Assembly: GCA_003573635.1 (NCBI GenBank)
Contig: QUTJ01031370.1
Coordinates: 1-11,149, forward strand
Length of the DNA stretch: 11,149 nucleotides
Source: Goniomonas avonlea
Lineage: Eukaryota > Cryptophyceae > Goniomonadida > Goniomonadaceae
Reading direction: 5' to 3'
Position 1 is the first letter of the stretch, and the number at the start of each line of letters is the position of its first letter. Position numbers and translations under genes: made by a program. The notes under the pieces were generated by a model. That model was not told the origin of the DNA and ran no database searches. It saw only the letters and a program-made list of their open reading frames with translations. Below are positions 6,723 through 11,022 of this stretch, piece by piece.

Positions 6723-6774
6723 CCTCTGCTGTTCCAGGACTGGGAACACTTTGGCTCTCTCGGTACACAGATAG
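1..6774 (+). CDS. 17-exon gene for an unrecognised repeat-module protein (5' partial, spliced)
   Basis: Assembled by hand from open segments with matching splice sites. Exons: 1-76, 289-354, 661-804, 1553-1765, 2065-2187, 2306-2395, 2618-2683, 2808-2932, 3175-3285, 3686-3973, 4472-4615, 4804-4923, 4968-5142, 5261-5812, 6167-6287, 6463-6624, 6738-6774. All 16 introns are GT-CAG with a purine at donor +3. Phases agree at every junction (seven phase 1, five phase 0, two phase 1, two phase 2). The total is 2613 nt with no internal stop: 870 residues plus TAG. The product is rich in Ala, Pro, Ser and Gln, with acidic stretches and a basic TPKGxG(T/S)LRR module near residues 341, 419, 514 and 617. 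The basic modules might bind nucleic acid or act as nuclear targeting signals; that is inference. I recognise no family. Individual short exons (1, 9, 12, 17) are the least certain, and the true start lies upstream or at the ATG pair in exon 2. Confidence 0.68.
289..354 (+). CDS. Exon 2, short basic exon with two in-frame ATGs
   Basis: Bounded by a GATCCAG acceptor and a strong GTGAGT donor, phase 1 to phase 1. It encodes 22 very basic residues including ARYRKTSS, loosely like the LRRYRQKL part of the later modules. Two consecutive ATG codons at 306-311 could be the translation start if the upstream exon is not real. Confidence 0.55.
355..660 (+). other. Intron 2
   Basis: GTGAGT to ACGCAG. 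Near its 3' end the sequence CAAGTCTTAC(A/G)CAG occurs twice (around 578 and 648). Both copies look like acceptors, and the second is the one that fits the phase of exon 3. I see no supported gene inside. Confidence 0.5.
661..804 (+). CDS. Exon 3, acidic/Ser-Pro-rich
   Basis: Acceptor TTACGCAG and donor GTGAGT, phase 1 on both sides. The 48 codons are rich in Ala, Pro, Ser, Asp and Glu (for example APKPERPTEDLDAQ), consistent with a disordered linker. The frame continues past the donor for about 50 codons, but the composition there changes and the donor is canonical. Confidence 0.62.
805..1552 (+). other. Intron 3, long (748 nt), with possible inserted DNA
   Basis: The longest intron of the gene, GTGAGT to CACAG, with GTTAAC 19 nt before the acceptor as a possible branch point. 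The part from roughly 890 to 1260 has lower GC than its surroundings. It contains an 8-bp inverted repeat (AATATCGG at 1116-1123, CCGATATT at 1175-1182) and twin CTCATACCG words. A 26-27-bp minisatellite follows. I could not fit an additional phase-consistent exon. Confidence 0.45.
1322..1392 (+). repeat. 26-27-bp minisatellite in intron 3
   Basis: Three units (1322-1348, 1349-1374, 1375-1392 partial) built on CACACAGCCAACGCACATAC. Unit 1 has one extra base and unit 3 has diverged. Confidence 0.85.
1553..1765 (+). CDS. Exon 4, Pro/Ala-rich then basic Ser/Lys segment
   Basis: Acceptor CGCACAG and donor GTGACC, phase 1 to 1. It opens with a basic KPRKQMQ run, followed by an Ala-Pro stretch, and ends with a Lys/Arg/Ser-containing segment (around SPSMSPKMR). 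A GTGCGT donor at 1783 is stronger by sequence but would be phase 0 and not match the next exon. Confidence 0.6.
1944..2022 (+). repeat. 16-bp minisatellite in intron 4, ending in a perfect palindrome
   Basis: Four units of GATGGCCTGGGCCTGT (one with T for G) cover 1944-2007. They run into GATGGCC-A-GGCCATC at 2008-2022, a 7+1+7 inverted repeat. It lies in the intron between exons 4 and 5. Confidence 0.9.
2065..2187 (+). CDS. Exon 5
   Basis: Acceptor CCTGACAG with GTTAAT 26 nt upstream, donor GTGAAT, phase 1 to 1. The 41 codons are Ala/Leu/Glu-rich and could be helical, with a Gly/Asp-rich end. No domain recognised. Confidence 0.62.
2306..2395 (+). CDS. Exon 6
   Basis: Acceptor CGTCAG and a consensus GTAAGT donor, phase 1 to 1. 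The preceding intron is 118 nt. The 30 codons start Gly/Ser/Asp-rich and end SPPRS. Confidence 0.65.
2618..2683 (+). CDS. Exon 7
   Basis: Acceptor GCTGCAG and donor GTGAGG, phase 1 to 1, 22 residues such as LQLWSATDVSQVLDR. The open frame continues to a TAG at 2800-2802, so the segment must be spliced. The GTGAGG at 2684 is the phase-1 donor that joins exon 8. Confidence 0.58.
2808..2932 (+). CDS. Exon 8
   Basis: Acceptor GTGCAG and donor CAG/GTAGGT, phase 1 to 0. The 41 codons are Ser/Arg-rich with a central hydrophobic stretch (YSIQIDHILSF) and have normal protein-like composition. This is where the gene switches from phase-1 to phase-0 introns. Confidence 0.6.
3022..3112 (+). repeat. Tandem/interspersed repeat with CTAAT cores in intron 8
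   Basis: AGCTCGCTAATCCTTGCCTC occurs three times, with a CCACCCCGCTGCC spacer repeated between copies. It lies just upstream of the exon 9 acceptor. Each copy holds a CTAAT branch-point-like word followed by pyrimidines. Confidence 0.85.
3175..3285 (+). CDS. Exon 9, Gln/Ser/Pro-rich
   Basis: Acceptor TGGCCAG and donor GTGACT, phase 0 to 0, 37 codons of Gln, Ser and Pro. An alternative start at 3136 (CTGCCAG acceptor) is in the same frame and would add 13 residues. Low complexity makes the coding call weaker than for neighbours. Confidence 0.5.
3484..3509. other. Perfect 11-bp hairpin in intron 9
   Basis: GTGCCTGCCAA, a four-base ACAC loop, then TTGGCAGGCAC. It is in the 400-nt intron between exons 9 and 10, about 70 nt upstream of the branch-point minisatellite. 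Function unknown. Confidence 0.85.
3580..3674 (+). repeat. 22-bp minisatellite carrying CTAAC branch-point words before exon 10
   Basis: CTCGCTAAC recurs at 3601, 3623, 3644 and 3666, with a diverged copy at 3580. Spacing is 21-22 bp, with CCTCGCCCC-type pyrimidine stretches between. The last copy ends 11 nt before the CAG of the exon 10 acceptor, so it is well placed to be the branch point. Confidence 0.88.
3686..3973 (+). CDS. Exon 10 with modules 1 and 2
   Basis: Acceptor CACCAG and donor GTACGC, phase 0 to 0, 96 codons. It starts with module 1 (TPKGRGTLRRYKRQLAVR). A strongly acidic stretch follows (DDADDDVEG, then GAEGEEEG). It ends inside module 2 (TPKGVGSLRRHKKALQ), which is completed by the first residues of exon 11. 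Module 1 and module 4 (exon 14) differ mainly at synonymous third positions (seven codons), with mostly basic-for-basic replacements among the rest. That is good evidence for a translated, conserved sequence. Confidence 0.8.
4024..4031 (-). terminator. RNA polymerase III T8 terminator of tRNA-Leu
   Basis: Eight A on the plus strand, hence T8 on the transcribed strand, start 6 nt past the tRNA 3' end. Further T5 runs follow as back-up. Confidence 0.88.
4038..4120 (-). tRNA. trnL-CAA: tRNA-Leu (anticodon CAA)
   Basis: Complete 83-nt type II tRNA. The 7-bp acceptor stem GCTGAGA/TCTCAGC is perfect. The anticodon stem is GTAGA/TCTAC around loop CTCAAGT, giving anticodon CAA, which reads UUG. A long variable arm pairs GGGGC with GCCCC. 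The T arm is GTGGG-TTCGAAC-CCCAC. The A box (TGGCCGAGTGG) and B box (GGTTCGAACCC) are intact. There is no intron, and CCA is not encoded, as expected for a eukaryotic nuclear gene. It is nested antisense in intron 10 of the plus-strand gene. Confidence 0.96.
4092..4328 (-). repeat. Three identical 79-bp tandem units containing the tRNA-Leu 5' end
   Basis: Units 4092-4170, 4171-4249 and 4250-4328 are identical. Read on the minus strand, each holds 50 bp of 5' flank followed by the first 29 nt of the tRNA, including the A box. The copy nearest the tRNA (4092-4170) is continuous with the full gene. The two upstream copies are tRNA fragments cut at the start of the anticodon stem and lack a B box. 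Confidence 0.96.
4146..4164. other. 6-bp hairpin in each 79-bp unit
   Basis: GACCCA, a 7-nt loop, then TGGGTC. Repeated at 4225-4243 and 4304-4322. On the tRNA strand it lies upstream of each A box. Confidence 0.75.
4472..4615 (+). CDS. Exon 11, Ala run then acidic segment
   Basis: Acceptor GTGTCACAG and donor CAG/GTGCCG, phase 0 to 0, 48 codons. It starts with ER and five Ala, completing module 2. It then turns acidic (Glu/Asp/Ser) and ends RRPLRKYSQ, a basic segment resembling LRRYRQ of the modules. Beyond the donor the frame meets TAA after four codons. Confidence 0.72.
4804..4923 (+). CDS. Exon 12 with shortened module 3
   Basis: Acceptor CTCAACAG (preceded by GCTGAC) and donor GTGCGT, phase 0 to 0, 40 codons. 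It is Pro-rich with aromatic residues (SPFYFPP), then Ala-Pro, then TPKGVLRR. This module copy lacks two residues relative to the others and ends at the donor. The exact donor among overlapping GTGTGTGCGT sites was chosen by phase, so it may shift by a few bases. Confidence 0.58.
4924..4967 (+). other. Intron 12, only 44 nt
   Basis: GTGCGT to GCTCACAG. It is far shorter than the other introns (113-748 nt). Without it, the frame upstream hits a stop within 30 codons and the downstream exon 13 frame is not reached. Confidence 0.5.
4968..5142 (+). CDS. Exon 13
   Basis: Acceptor CTCACAG and donor CAG/GTAACA, phase 0 to 1, 58 codons. The sequence is protein-like (for example SPAEHAEIDLSPDALTRN) and becomes Ser/Pro/Ala-rich at the end. 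An alternative reading without intron 12 keeps the same frame back to an acceptor at 4866, but it would replace module 3 by a Cys-Ala repeat. Confidence 0.66.
5199..5258 (+). repeat. 14-bp minisatellite ending in the branch point before exon 14
   Basis: GCCTGCTTTGTCTT starts at 5199 and 5213, with a longer variant at 5227. A fourth start at 5245 turns into GCCTGCTAAC, which sits directly before GTCAG. The repeat therefore supplies both the pyrimidine-rich tract and a CTAAC word. Confidence 0.85.
5261..5812 (+). CDS. Exon 14 (largest) with module 4 and Ala-Pro repeat
   Basis: Acceptor GCTAACTGTCAG and donor GTGCGTAAG, phase 1 to 1, 184 codons. In order: a Trp/Cys-containing segment, an Ala run, module 4 (TPKGKGTLRRYRQKLAAR), an (Ala-Pro)11 tract, a Gly/Ser-rich stretch (SGGSPGGSPGGGG), a Val/Pro segment and a basic C-terminal part (RLGQRPRTRH). 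A later acceptor at 5338 is in the same phase and would drop the Trp/Cys segment. If the donor were not used, the frame would end at TAA 5818-5820. Confidence 0.78.
5452..5517 (+). repeat. (GCTCCT)11 hexanucleotide microsatellite in exon 14
   Basis: Eleven perfect units, in frame, encoding (Ala-Pro)11. A length change in whole units would keep the frame. Other frames give Leu-only or Cys-Ser runs, which is why the reading frame must be set by the flanking module. Confidence 0.97.
6022..6041. other. 8-bp hairpin in intron 14
   Basis: GTCTGTGT, loop GGAG, ACACAGAC. It lies in the 354-nt intron between exons 14 and 15. The first half of that intron is CA/TA-rich (around 5838-5935), and I see no gene in it. 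Confidence 0.7.
6167..6287 (+). CDS. Exon 15
   Basis: Acceptor AAAACAG and donor GTGAGT, phase 1 to 2, 40 codons. Pro/Leu/Gly-rich, ending GGWDNPAI, followed by a Thr completed across the junction. Past the donor the frame meets a TAG at 6292-6294, still within 10 bases of the splice site. Confidence 0.68.
6326..6407 (+). repeat. About 33-bp minisatellite in intron 15
   Basis: CAAGTGGGTGACAG starts at 6326, 6359 and 6391. The first two copies continue TGCGGTGACAGT before a variable linker. Confidence 0.88.
6463..6624 (+). CDS. Exon 16
   Basis: Acceptor CCGGCAG and donor AAG/GTGAAC, phase 2 to 2, 54 codons. Composition is mixed and charged (for example SDYNRDRSPSPEAHEEHK), ending basic (SRYHRRAPP). 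Immediately past the donor the frame would stop at TGA, so the splice is needed only if exon 17 is real. Confidence 0.66.
6625..6737 (+). other. Intron 16 with a (CT)n polypyrimidine tract
   Basis: GTGAAC to TTCCAG, 113 nt. From 6673 to 6727 it is almost pure CT/CCT repeat, an extreme polypyrimidine tract just before the acceptor. Confidence 0.6.
6738..6774 (+). CDS. Exon 17, terminal, with TAG stop
   Basis: After the strong TTCCAG acceptor, phase 2 entry gives a short tail (TGNTLALSVHR) and a TAG at 6772-6774. If this exon is not used, translation would end at the TGA formed by reading through the exon 16 donor. No AATAAA follows closely, so the transcript end is not defined. Confidence 0.5.
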
Positions 6775-7018
6775 CCCGTATGAATAGAGGCAGTTGCAAT
6801 CCTGCTGAAACACTGCATGCAAACCTGTAGTTCCGGTTTCCACGCTAAGCGTGTGTTCCTCTTCACAATCTCTCACATTCTCGGCACTACCCTCTTGCAT
6901 CGCTCTTCATACTCTCCCTTGTTCCGACTCCTTCTGTGAACTTGAGATGTTCGCACTATCAAATGAGAGGGCCATTCCATTCGACACCAATGGGGTGTCG
7001 GAAGACACTCCAATATAA
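6775..7018. other. 3' flank / spacer
   Basis: No supported gene. It contains a 7-bp hairpin CGACACC-AATGG-GGTGTCG at 6982-7000, 18 nt before the first 53-bp repeat. This may belong to the 3' UTR of the plus-strand gene. Confidence 0.4.
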
Positions 7019-7132
7019 TGCTCTCGGTGTCTGACTCATACACGGAGCGCTGTAAGTCTTGTGTTTCCCAATCTATGTATGCTCTCGATGTATGACTAAT
7101 ACACGGAGCGCTGTAACTCTTGTGTTTCCCAA
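7019..7132 (+). repeat. 53-bp direct repeat pair (61-bp period)
   Basis: Copies at 7019-7071 and 7080-7132 differ at four positions. Both contain ATACACGGAGCGCTGTAA and end CTTGTGTTTCCCAA. There is no ORF across both. Confidence 0.93.
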
Positions 7133-8169
7133 CACTCGCACGCATGTGTCGCGTCATCTGGCTGCAGCGACCACCTCTCACCCGTATCGTGGCCGCCTTC
7201 CAATCCTGCGATTCTGTTGATGTCCGGTGACACTGTGGGACAGTGGGTAATGTGCTCATAGTTTCTCAATCCCAGAGTCCAGTCAATGATTGGGGACAAT
7301 TAAGTCAATTTGTGCAGATCTGGAATCTGTAGACCCAGAGAAATCTAGCTGCAAATCGACACCCGGCCGGGACAAGCAAGAAGAGCGTGACAGCCAATTA
7401 CCTGAAACTCCACCCAAAATCTCCCAAAGTCTGCTGGCATATATCATAGTTATATTCTTGCAGTCCTCCTGCCAGTGTTACCCCAAACAGCATGAAACTT
7501 ATCACCTCATCACCTAAGGTGGCGTTAGAGAGAGAGAGAGAGTTTATTCAAGCATCCTGGAAACCGCGGAGCGGCCAACAATCAACCTTTCGGAGGATTG
7601 GTCCAAGTGCAACACCCACCCAGAAAAGAAAAGAAGGACAAGACTGCGGAGAGGAGGTGCCAGGTTACTCGACTCTTTTTTAGAATAAGGCGATTTCGCG
7701 ACCAGTTCCAGGGGACACAGAGAAATTCGAGAGATTATTCAAGCGTCCGCAGTTAATTTCGAGTTCCAACAACCTCACCCTCAAAAACTGATATCCAATT
7801 TAGTCGAAATCAGTCAACGACTATCTTGACAAGCTAAAATTATCAAGTCATAATATCAGGTAGTTTGTCTGAGGTGGCGAAGCACTCTTCTGGGAAGCAC
7901 TTCCTAGCCAGCGGATCCTGTGAAGGATCGAGCTGGGGGTTCGAAGCGAGAGGTCACTCAAAAGCTCAGTTTATTCCGCACTGGTTTCGTCCTAACCACA
8001 GGACTCTTCAGGTGGCTTTGTTTGAGTTCAACGAGCTCGCGCGCTTCCGAGGCAATTCTATCCAGCAATTACAACAAAATCACAAGTCAGACTAGTCAGG
8101 TCATGAGCGACAAGTGGTGTCCTAACGCCAGAACCTAGATAGATTGCTCATCTTATCAGTCTCTTGTTC
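7133..8169. other. Non-coding spacer
   Basis: AT-richer than the gene regions. Only short ORFs of no recognisable character. Contains an (AG)8 run at 7527-7542 and a loosely repeated GAGAG(T/A)TTATTCAAGC word around 7536 and 7728. I see no RNA gene that folds convincingly. Confidence 0.45.
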
Positions 8170-8370
8170 ATATGAAAAGTTCCCTTCGGAGGTTCCTCAC
8201 GTCCCCTTAGGGTTAATTGGCCCGTTCATATGTGTGTCTCCACAGGAGAGTCAGATATTTTCGCTTTCCAGGCGGGTGTGGTATTGAACTCTCCTGCAGG
8301 GTGTGGAGACACACATAAGAACGGGTCAAACCGTAAGGGCGTGAGGAACCTCCTTGGGGACTTTTCATAT
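8170..8370. repeat. Long imperfect inverted repeat (fold-back)
   Basis: The left arm 8170-8251 and right arm 8288-8370 are reverse complements with scattered mismatches and small indels, separated by a 36-nt loop. Conserved blocks include ATATGAAAAGT, GGAGGTTCCTCACG and ATGTGTGTCTCCACA. The outer ends are the best matched. It could be a fold-back/MITE-like element or a long hairpin RNA. No target-site duplication is obvious. Confidence 0.88.
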
Positions 8371-8586
8371 AGGAGCAAAATTATTTTGATATGACAAGCA
8401 ACTTATTTAGGTTCTTAAACCGCCTGACGAATTCCTTGGTAAGAAGTAACCCATGTCAGACAGCTCCTGATGTCTTATAACTTACCCTTGACGAAGCTAC
8501 TGCATAAGACCCCCACGTCCGTGGAATACCCCGCCCACTCTCCTGCTGCTGTAATATCTAAGTGGTTGAAAGAGAACTGGGTCTTT

Positions 8587-8722
8587 GGAAAACCCTAATG
8601 GCTTGCCCTTATTGAACAATACGTGGACCTAGGCTTTAAGCCAGACCGTTAGCGAGGGTATATTTCGTTAGGAGTTAAATTCTATCATTGAAATTGTAGA
8701 CTACAAGGACGATAAGAATAAC
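8587..8722 (+). repeat. Diverged direct repeat, copy 1
   Basis: 136 bp, paired with copy 2 at 8774-8906 (187 bp offset). The best-conserved core runs from ATTGAACAATA to AGGAGTTAAATTCTA and includes the near-palindrome GGCTTTAAGCC. Both copies end CGATAAGAATAAC. No ORF is shared. Confidence 0.87.
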
Positions 8723-8773
8723 ATCAAACTCTCTTGTGTGGACACAGCTGGAACGGGACAAACCCTAGTAGAA

Positions 8774-8906
8774 GGGAAAAACCCAAATCGCTGGCCATAA
8801 TTGAACAATATGTGGACATTAGGCTTAAGCCAGACCCTTAGTGAGGGTAGATTTTGTTAGGAGTTAAATTCTACTTTGTTTACTGCGCAAAAACGATAAG
8901 AATAAC
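8774..8906 (+). repeat. Diverged direct repeat, copy 2
   Basis: 133 bp. Here the palindrome is GGCTTAAGCC, one base shorter than in copy 1 but still self-complementary. Differences are spread along the copy, which suggests an old duplication. Confidence 0.87.
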
Positions 8907-8958
8907 GCTGTATGATGTCTGGTCCTGAGTCCGTTAGAGCTGTCAAAAGTATCTGACG

Positions 8959-9162
8959 TTGAAACCCTGGATATCATGCGACGGAGTGACGTTGGAAAGA
9001 ACTCGAAAAACGCCTGAAGAGTCCCCTGGAAAGGACGAAACCAGTCACGGAATAAACACCCTTCGAGTCAACAATCCACTCGACTCCGAAGCCAACGGCC
9101 TGCGGTGGTTGTTCCGCTTCCGCTCTCGAGGAAGTGAGTTTCCCACTAAGAAAACACCGTAG
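8959..9162 (+). CDS. Doubtful short ORF with downstream AATAAA
   Basis: 67 codons with no recognised domain, Thr/Arg/Glu-rich, ending in TAG at 9160-9162. AATAAA follows at 9167-9172, which could be a polyadenylation signal. A GTGAGT at 9134 could be a donor. There is no supporting repeat or module, so this may be chance. Confidence 0.2.
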   Translation: MKPWISCDGVTLERTRKTPEESPGKDETSHGINTLRVNNPLDSEANGLRWLFRFRSRGSEFPTKKTP

Positions 9163-9623
9163 AATTAATAAAAGTTAGAAAGCTCGTACTAGTACAATGT
9201 CGTCCTCAACTAGAAGGCACTAGAGTGTTGGAATGGGTAAGGCACGGGGCGGGATTGGGTTTTAGTCAAAAATTTGAGTGCTGTTGCAAGCCTTTTTTCA
9301 ATCTAATCGTTGGCTAAAACAGCTCGTTGCATGAAAATTGATTCGCAGAACTACATGCGTAGGTGGTCGGCTTGCGCGTTCAACCAGACTTGTGCAGGTC
9401 GACATGCCGGGCGCTTTCACAAAGACAAAGATGTCACGTGTGATCCACATTTCTTAGCTGGTTGGAGTACAAGATACCAAAGTTTGGGATTTTCAAATTA
9501 CATGACACGAGTACAATGGGGAAGGAGTACACAGGCTGCTCCCAACTCGCCCATCCAAGGCCCACGGAAGCGACAGGCGACAGCGCACAGGACGGGAGCG
9601 GGGCAAAGTCGTTGTTCGGTAGG
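9163..9623. other. Spacer between the convergent genes
   Basis: No supported gene. A 10-bp palindrome GTACTAGTAC lies near 9185. Part is presumably the 3' UTR of the minus-strand gene. No clear polyadenylation signal is visible on the minus strand. Confidence 0.4.
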
Positions 9624-9746
9624 TTAGAAGCGTGCGACAGTTTGTCGCTTGTCCAGTACAGGGGCAGGCACCAGCATGGCTGTGCCGACGGGCTTGCGAC
9701 CCCAGCCCTCCAAGTCAGAGTCGCTGTCGTCGTCCGGCGGAGGGGA
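9624..9746 (-). CDS. Terminal exon of the minus-strand gene
   Basis: Acceptor CCCTCCAG, phase 0, 40 codons and TAA. It starts SPPPDDDSDSDLEGWGRKP. The acidic-then-WGRKP pattern repeats the DSSDEEDAWGEGKKP pattern of the preceding exon, which supports both exons and their frames. Confidence 0.6.
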   Translation of the reverse strand, partial: SPPPDDDSDSDLEGWGRKPVGTAMLVPAPVLDKRQTVARF

Positions 9747-11022
9747 CTGGAGGGACACGAGTGAGCTCAATTAACAACCCTGGCCTGTTGATTTGCGTTT
9801 TCTATTGACAGTACCTTCATAATAACGGATGTTGGCCATTAGTCTGGCTTTTTAGGGGACAGACAGCGTGCCTATCGCTGTCCTTAAAACAACAGTCTCC
9901 CGGACAGCAAACTAAGCAACAACAGACCTCCTCATCGCTCTCCTTGGGCTTCTTGCCCTCGCCCCACGCGTCTTCTTCGTCCGAGGAGTCCATGAGAAGG
10001 ATCTGCGCCACAGTCAGGCCGACGCAATGCACGAGCACTCACAGTCCTCGCGTCCAGCGAGTGGATGGCTGAGGAGATATGGATGGCATACTCTGGCACT
10101 GCAGTTCCAGGGACCCAGTCGCACCTTGGATCGGTAGACCTTGGTCCGGAACACGACGTACTCGTCATTGCCCAACTCAATCTCCAGCTCGTCCAGATCA
10201 CCTTCTGGGTCGTCCGCAAACTTGGGGGAGTGGCACCCTGACAGGCCAACGTGAGAACACACACTGCCTTGGATTGCTGTGGCCTTCGGGTGGTTCGGAC
10301 AAAGCTACCACAAGCGTCCCAAGGCTATCTGGGACGTGTGTGTTTCTTCCAATTAGTGAGCAGTCAATTGTCCAAGGAACGCCAACCTGAGGAGGACGTG
10401 GAGTGATGGTCGTTGTCGTTGTCGTCGTCGTCGTCGTCTGCCCCATCCTCACCATCTCCGTCTTCGCCGTCGTCTGGCTGCGGCTGCGGGAGTGGCTCCG
10501 GCTCTGGTTCCACAACAACTTCCTCCGCCTGTTCTGGTTCTGGTTCCTGGCCCAACCGTGAGGGACAAACATGAAACAAACCATCATACACCATACAATG
10601 AGTGCAAGAGGACATAGCGATTGTTAAGGGGACACAAGGCACAGGTTACAAGCCCAACATGGATTCTTGGTCACCGGTTCAGGCTCCACAGGGGTAGGTT
10701 CCACAGGGTGTGGTGGTGGAGGCTCGACAACCACCGGCTCTGCTTCTGGCGCTGGCTCTGGCTCTGGCTCTGGATCTGGCTCAGGGGCAGGTGGCATGAG
10801 CAGTGAAACTCCAGCGGCCTTGTCCGACTGCGGGGCAGAGATGTAAGCTGTGTGCTCTGAGGGATCAATAACACAGAGCACGAGATGCCTGGGGTGAGGG
10901 TCTGAGGTGAGGAGAGAGGTCTGAGGAGAGCGGTCGGTTGGGAACACCCTCTCACTGCCGCAAAGAGAATTACAATAACAATGATAGCATGGCTCTGTGT
11001 GGGTGTGGTCGGTCTGCCAGAA
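9624..11022 (-). CDS. Spliced gene for an unrecognised acidic, Cys/His- and Glu-Pro-containing protein (5' end unresolved)
   Basis: Five exons join in phase on the minus strand: 11022-10675, 10546-10387, 10237-10125, 10002-9928, 9746-9624. The total is 819 nt, 272 residues plus TAA. Introns of 128, 149, 122 and 181 nt all end in CAG. Two donors (GTTGGC, GTCTGT) are weaker than those of the plus-strand gene. In order the product has a Cys/His cluster, a hydrophobic-polar segment, Glu/Asp-Pro repeats, a very acidic stretch, a charged segment (DLDELEIELGNDEYVVFRTK), and two acidic-WG-KP motifs at the C terminus. I recognise no family. Upstream exons must exist, because the first exon here starts at an acceptor, not at an ATG. 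Confidence 0.55.
9928..10002 (-). CDS. Penultimate exon of the minus-strand gene
   Basis: Acceptor GGCGCAG, phase 0 to 0, 25 codons with DSSDEEDAWGEGKKP. The chosen donor is GAG/GTCTGT. If it is not used, the frame continues through a Cys-rich stretch (EEVCCCLVCCPGDCC) to a TGA at 9817-9819, an alternative end of the protein. Confidence 0.58.
10125..10237 (-). CDS. Internal exon of the minus-strand gene
   Basis: Acceptor CCTGTCAG and donor AAG/GTGCGA, phase 1 to 0, 37 codons. It contains DLDELEIELGNDEYVVFRTK and ends KVYRSK. This is the most globular-looking part of the predicted protein. Confidence 0.62.
10387..10546 (-). CDS. Glu-Pro/Asp-rich exon of the minus-strand gene
   Basis: Acceptor GGGCCAG, phase 0 in, phase 1 out. 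EPEPEQ and EPEPEPLPQPQP are followed by a Glu/Asp/Gly stretch and a run of Asp/Asn. The donor is CAG/GTTGGC at 10386. A more canonical GTGAGG at 10452 is in the same phase and would shorten the exon to 10453, leaving the GAC repeat in the intron. Confidence 0.55.
10675..11022 (-). CDS. Cys/His-rich exon of the minus-strand gene
   Basis: Acceptor ATGCACAG and donor CCG/GTGACC, phase 0 to 0, 116 codons. It starts FWQTDHTHTEPCYHCYCNSLC, a cluster of two His, Cys-x2-Cys-x-Cys and a further Cys that could bind metal. After a Ser/Pro/Thr-rich part comes HLVLCVIDPSEHTAYIS, then DPEPEPEPAPEAEP-type repeats. Several acceptor-like CAGs (around 10888-10921) mean the exon could also start later. Confidence 0.52.
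10739..10795 (-). repeat. GAGCCA-type hexanucleotide repeat encoding Glu-Pro
   Basis: Imperfect tandem GAGCCA/GAGCCG/GCGCCA on the minus strand, in frame and coding for alternating Glu/Asp/Ala and Pro. Confidence 0.7.

Noticed and set aside
7869-7950. A-box-like TGGCGAAGC and B-box-like GGTTCGAAGC, suggesting a tRNA or tRNA-derived SINE
   Set aside because: No acceptor, anticodon or T stem pairs, and no second copy is visible.
8207-8768. Short TTAGGGTT / AACCCTAA words that could suggest interstitial telomere repeats
   Set aside because: Isolated single units, never in tandem; expected by chance or as part of the local repeats.
9310-9627. 105-codon plus-strand ORF
   Set aside because: No recognisable character; its 3' end touches the stop of the minus-strand gene, and no splice or repeat evidence supports it.
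9817-9927. Cys-rich tail (VCCCLVCCPGDCC) ending at TGA as the C terminus of the minus-strand protein
   Set aside because: Kept only as an alternative, because the downstream exon repeats the acidic-WG-KP motif and splices in phase.
10043-10098. Minus-strand segment PEYAIHISSAIHSLDART as an extra exon
   Set aside because: Protein-like and bounded by CTGCAG and GTGAGT, but its phase-1 entry does not match the phase-0 end of the exon before it. It would also need introns of only 26 and 40 nt. Skipping it gives one 122-nt intron in phase.
10263-10328. Minus-strand segment SLGTLVVALSEPPEGHSN as an extra exon
   Set aside because: Phase fits, but it would require a 25-nt intron before the next exon. 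The single 149-nt intron is simpler. It remains possible.
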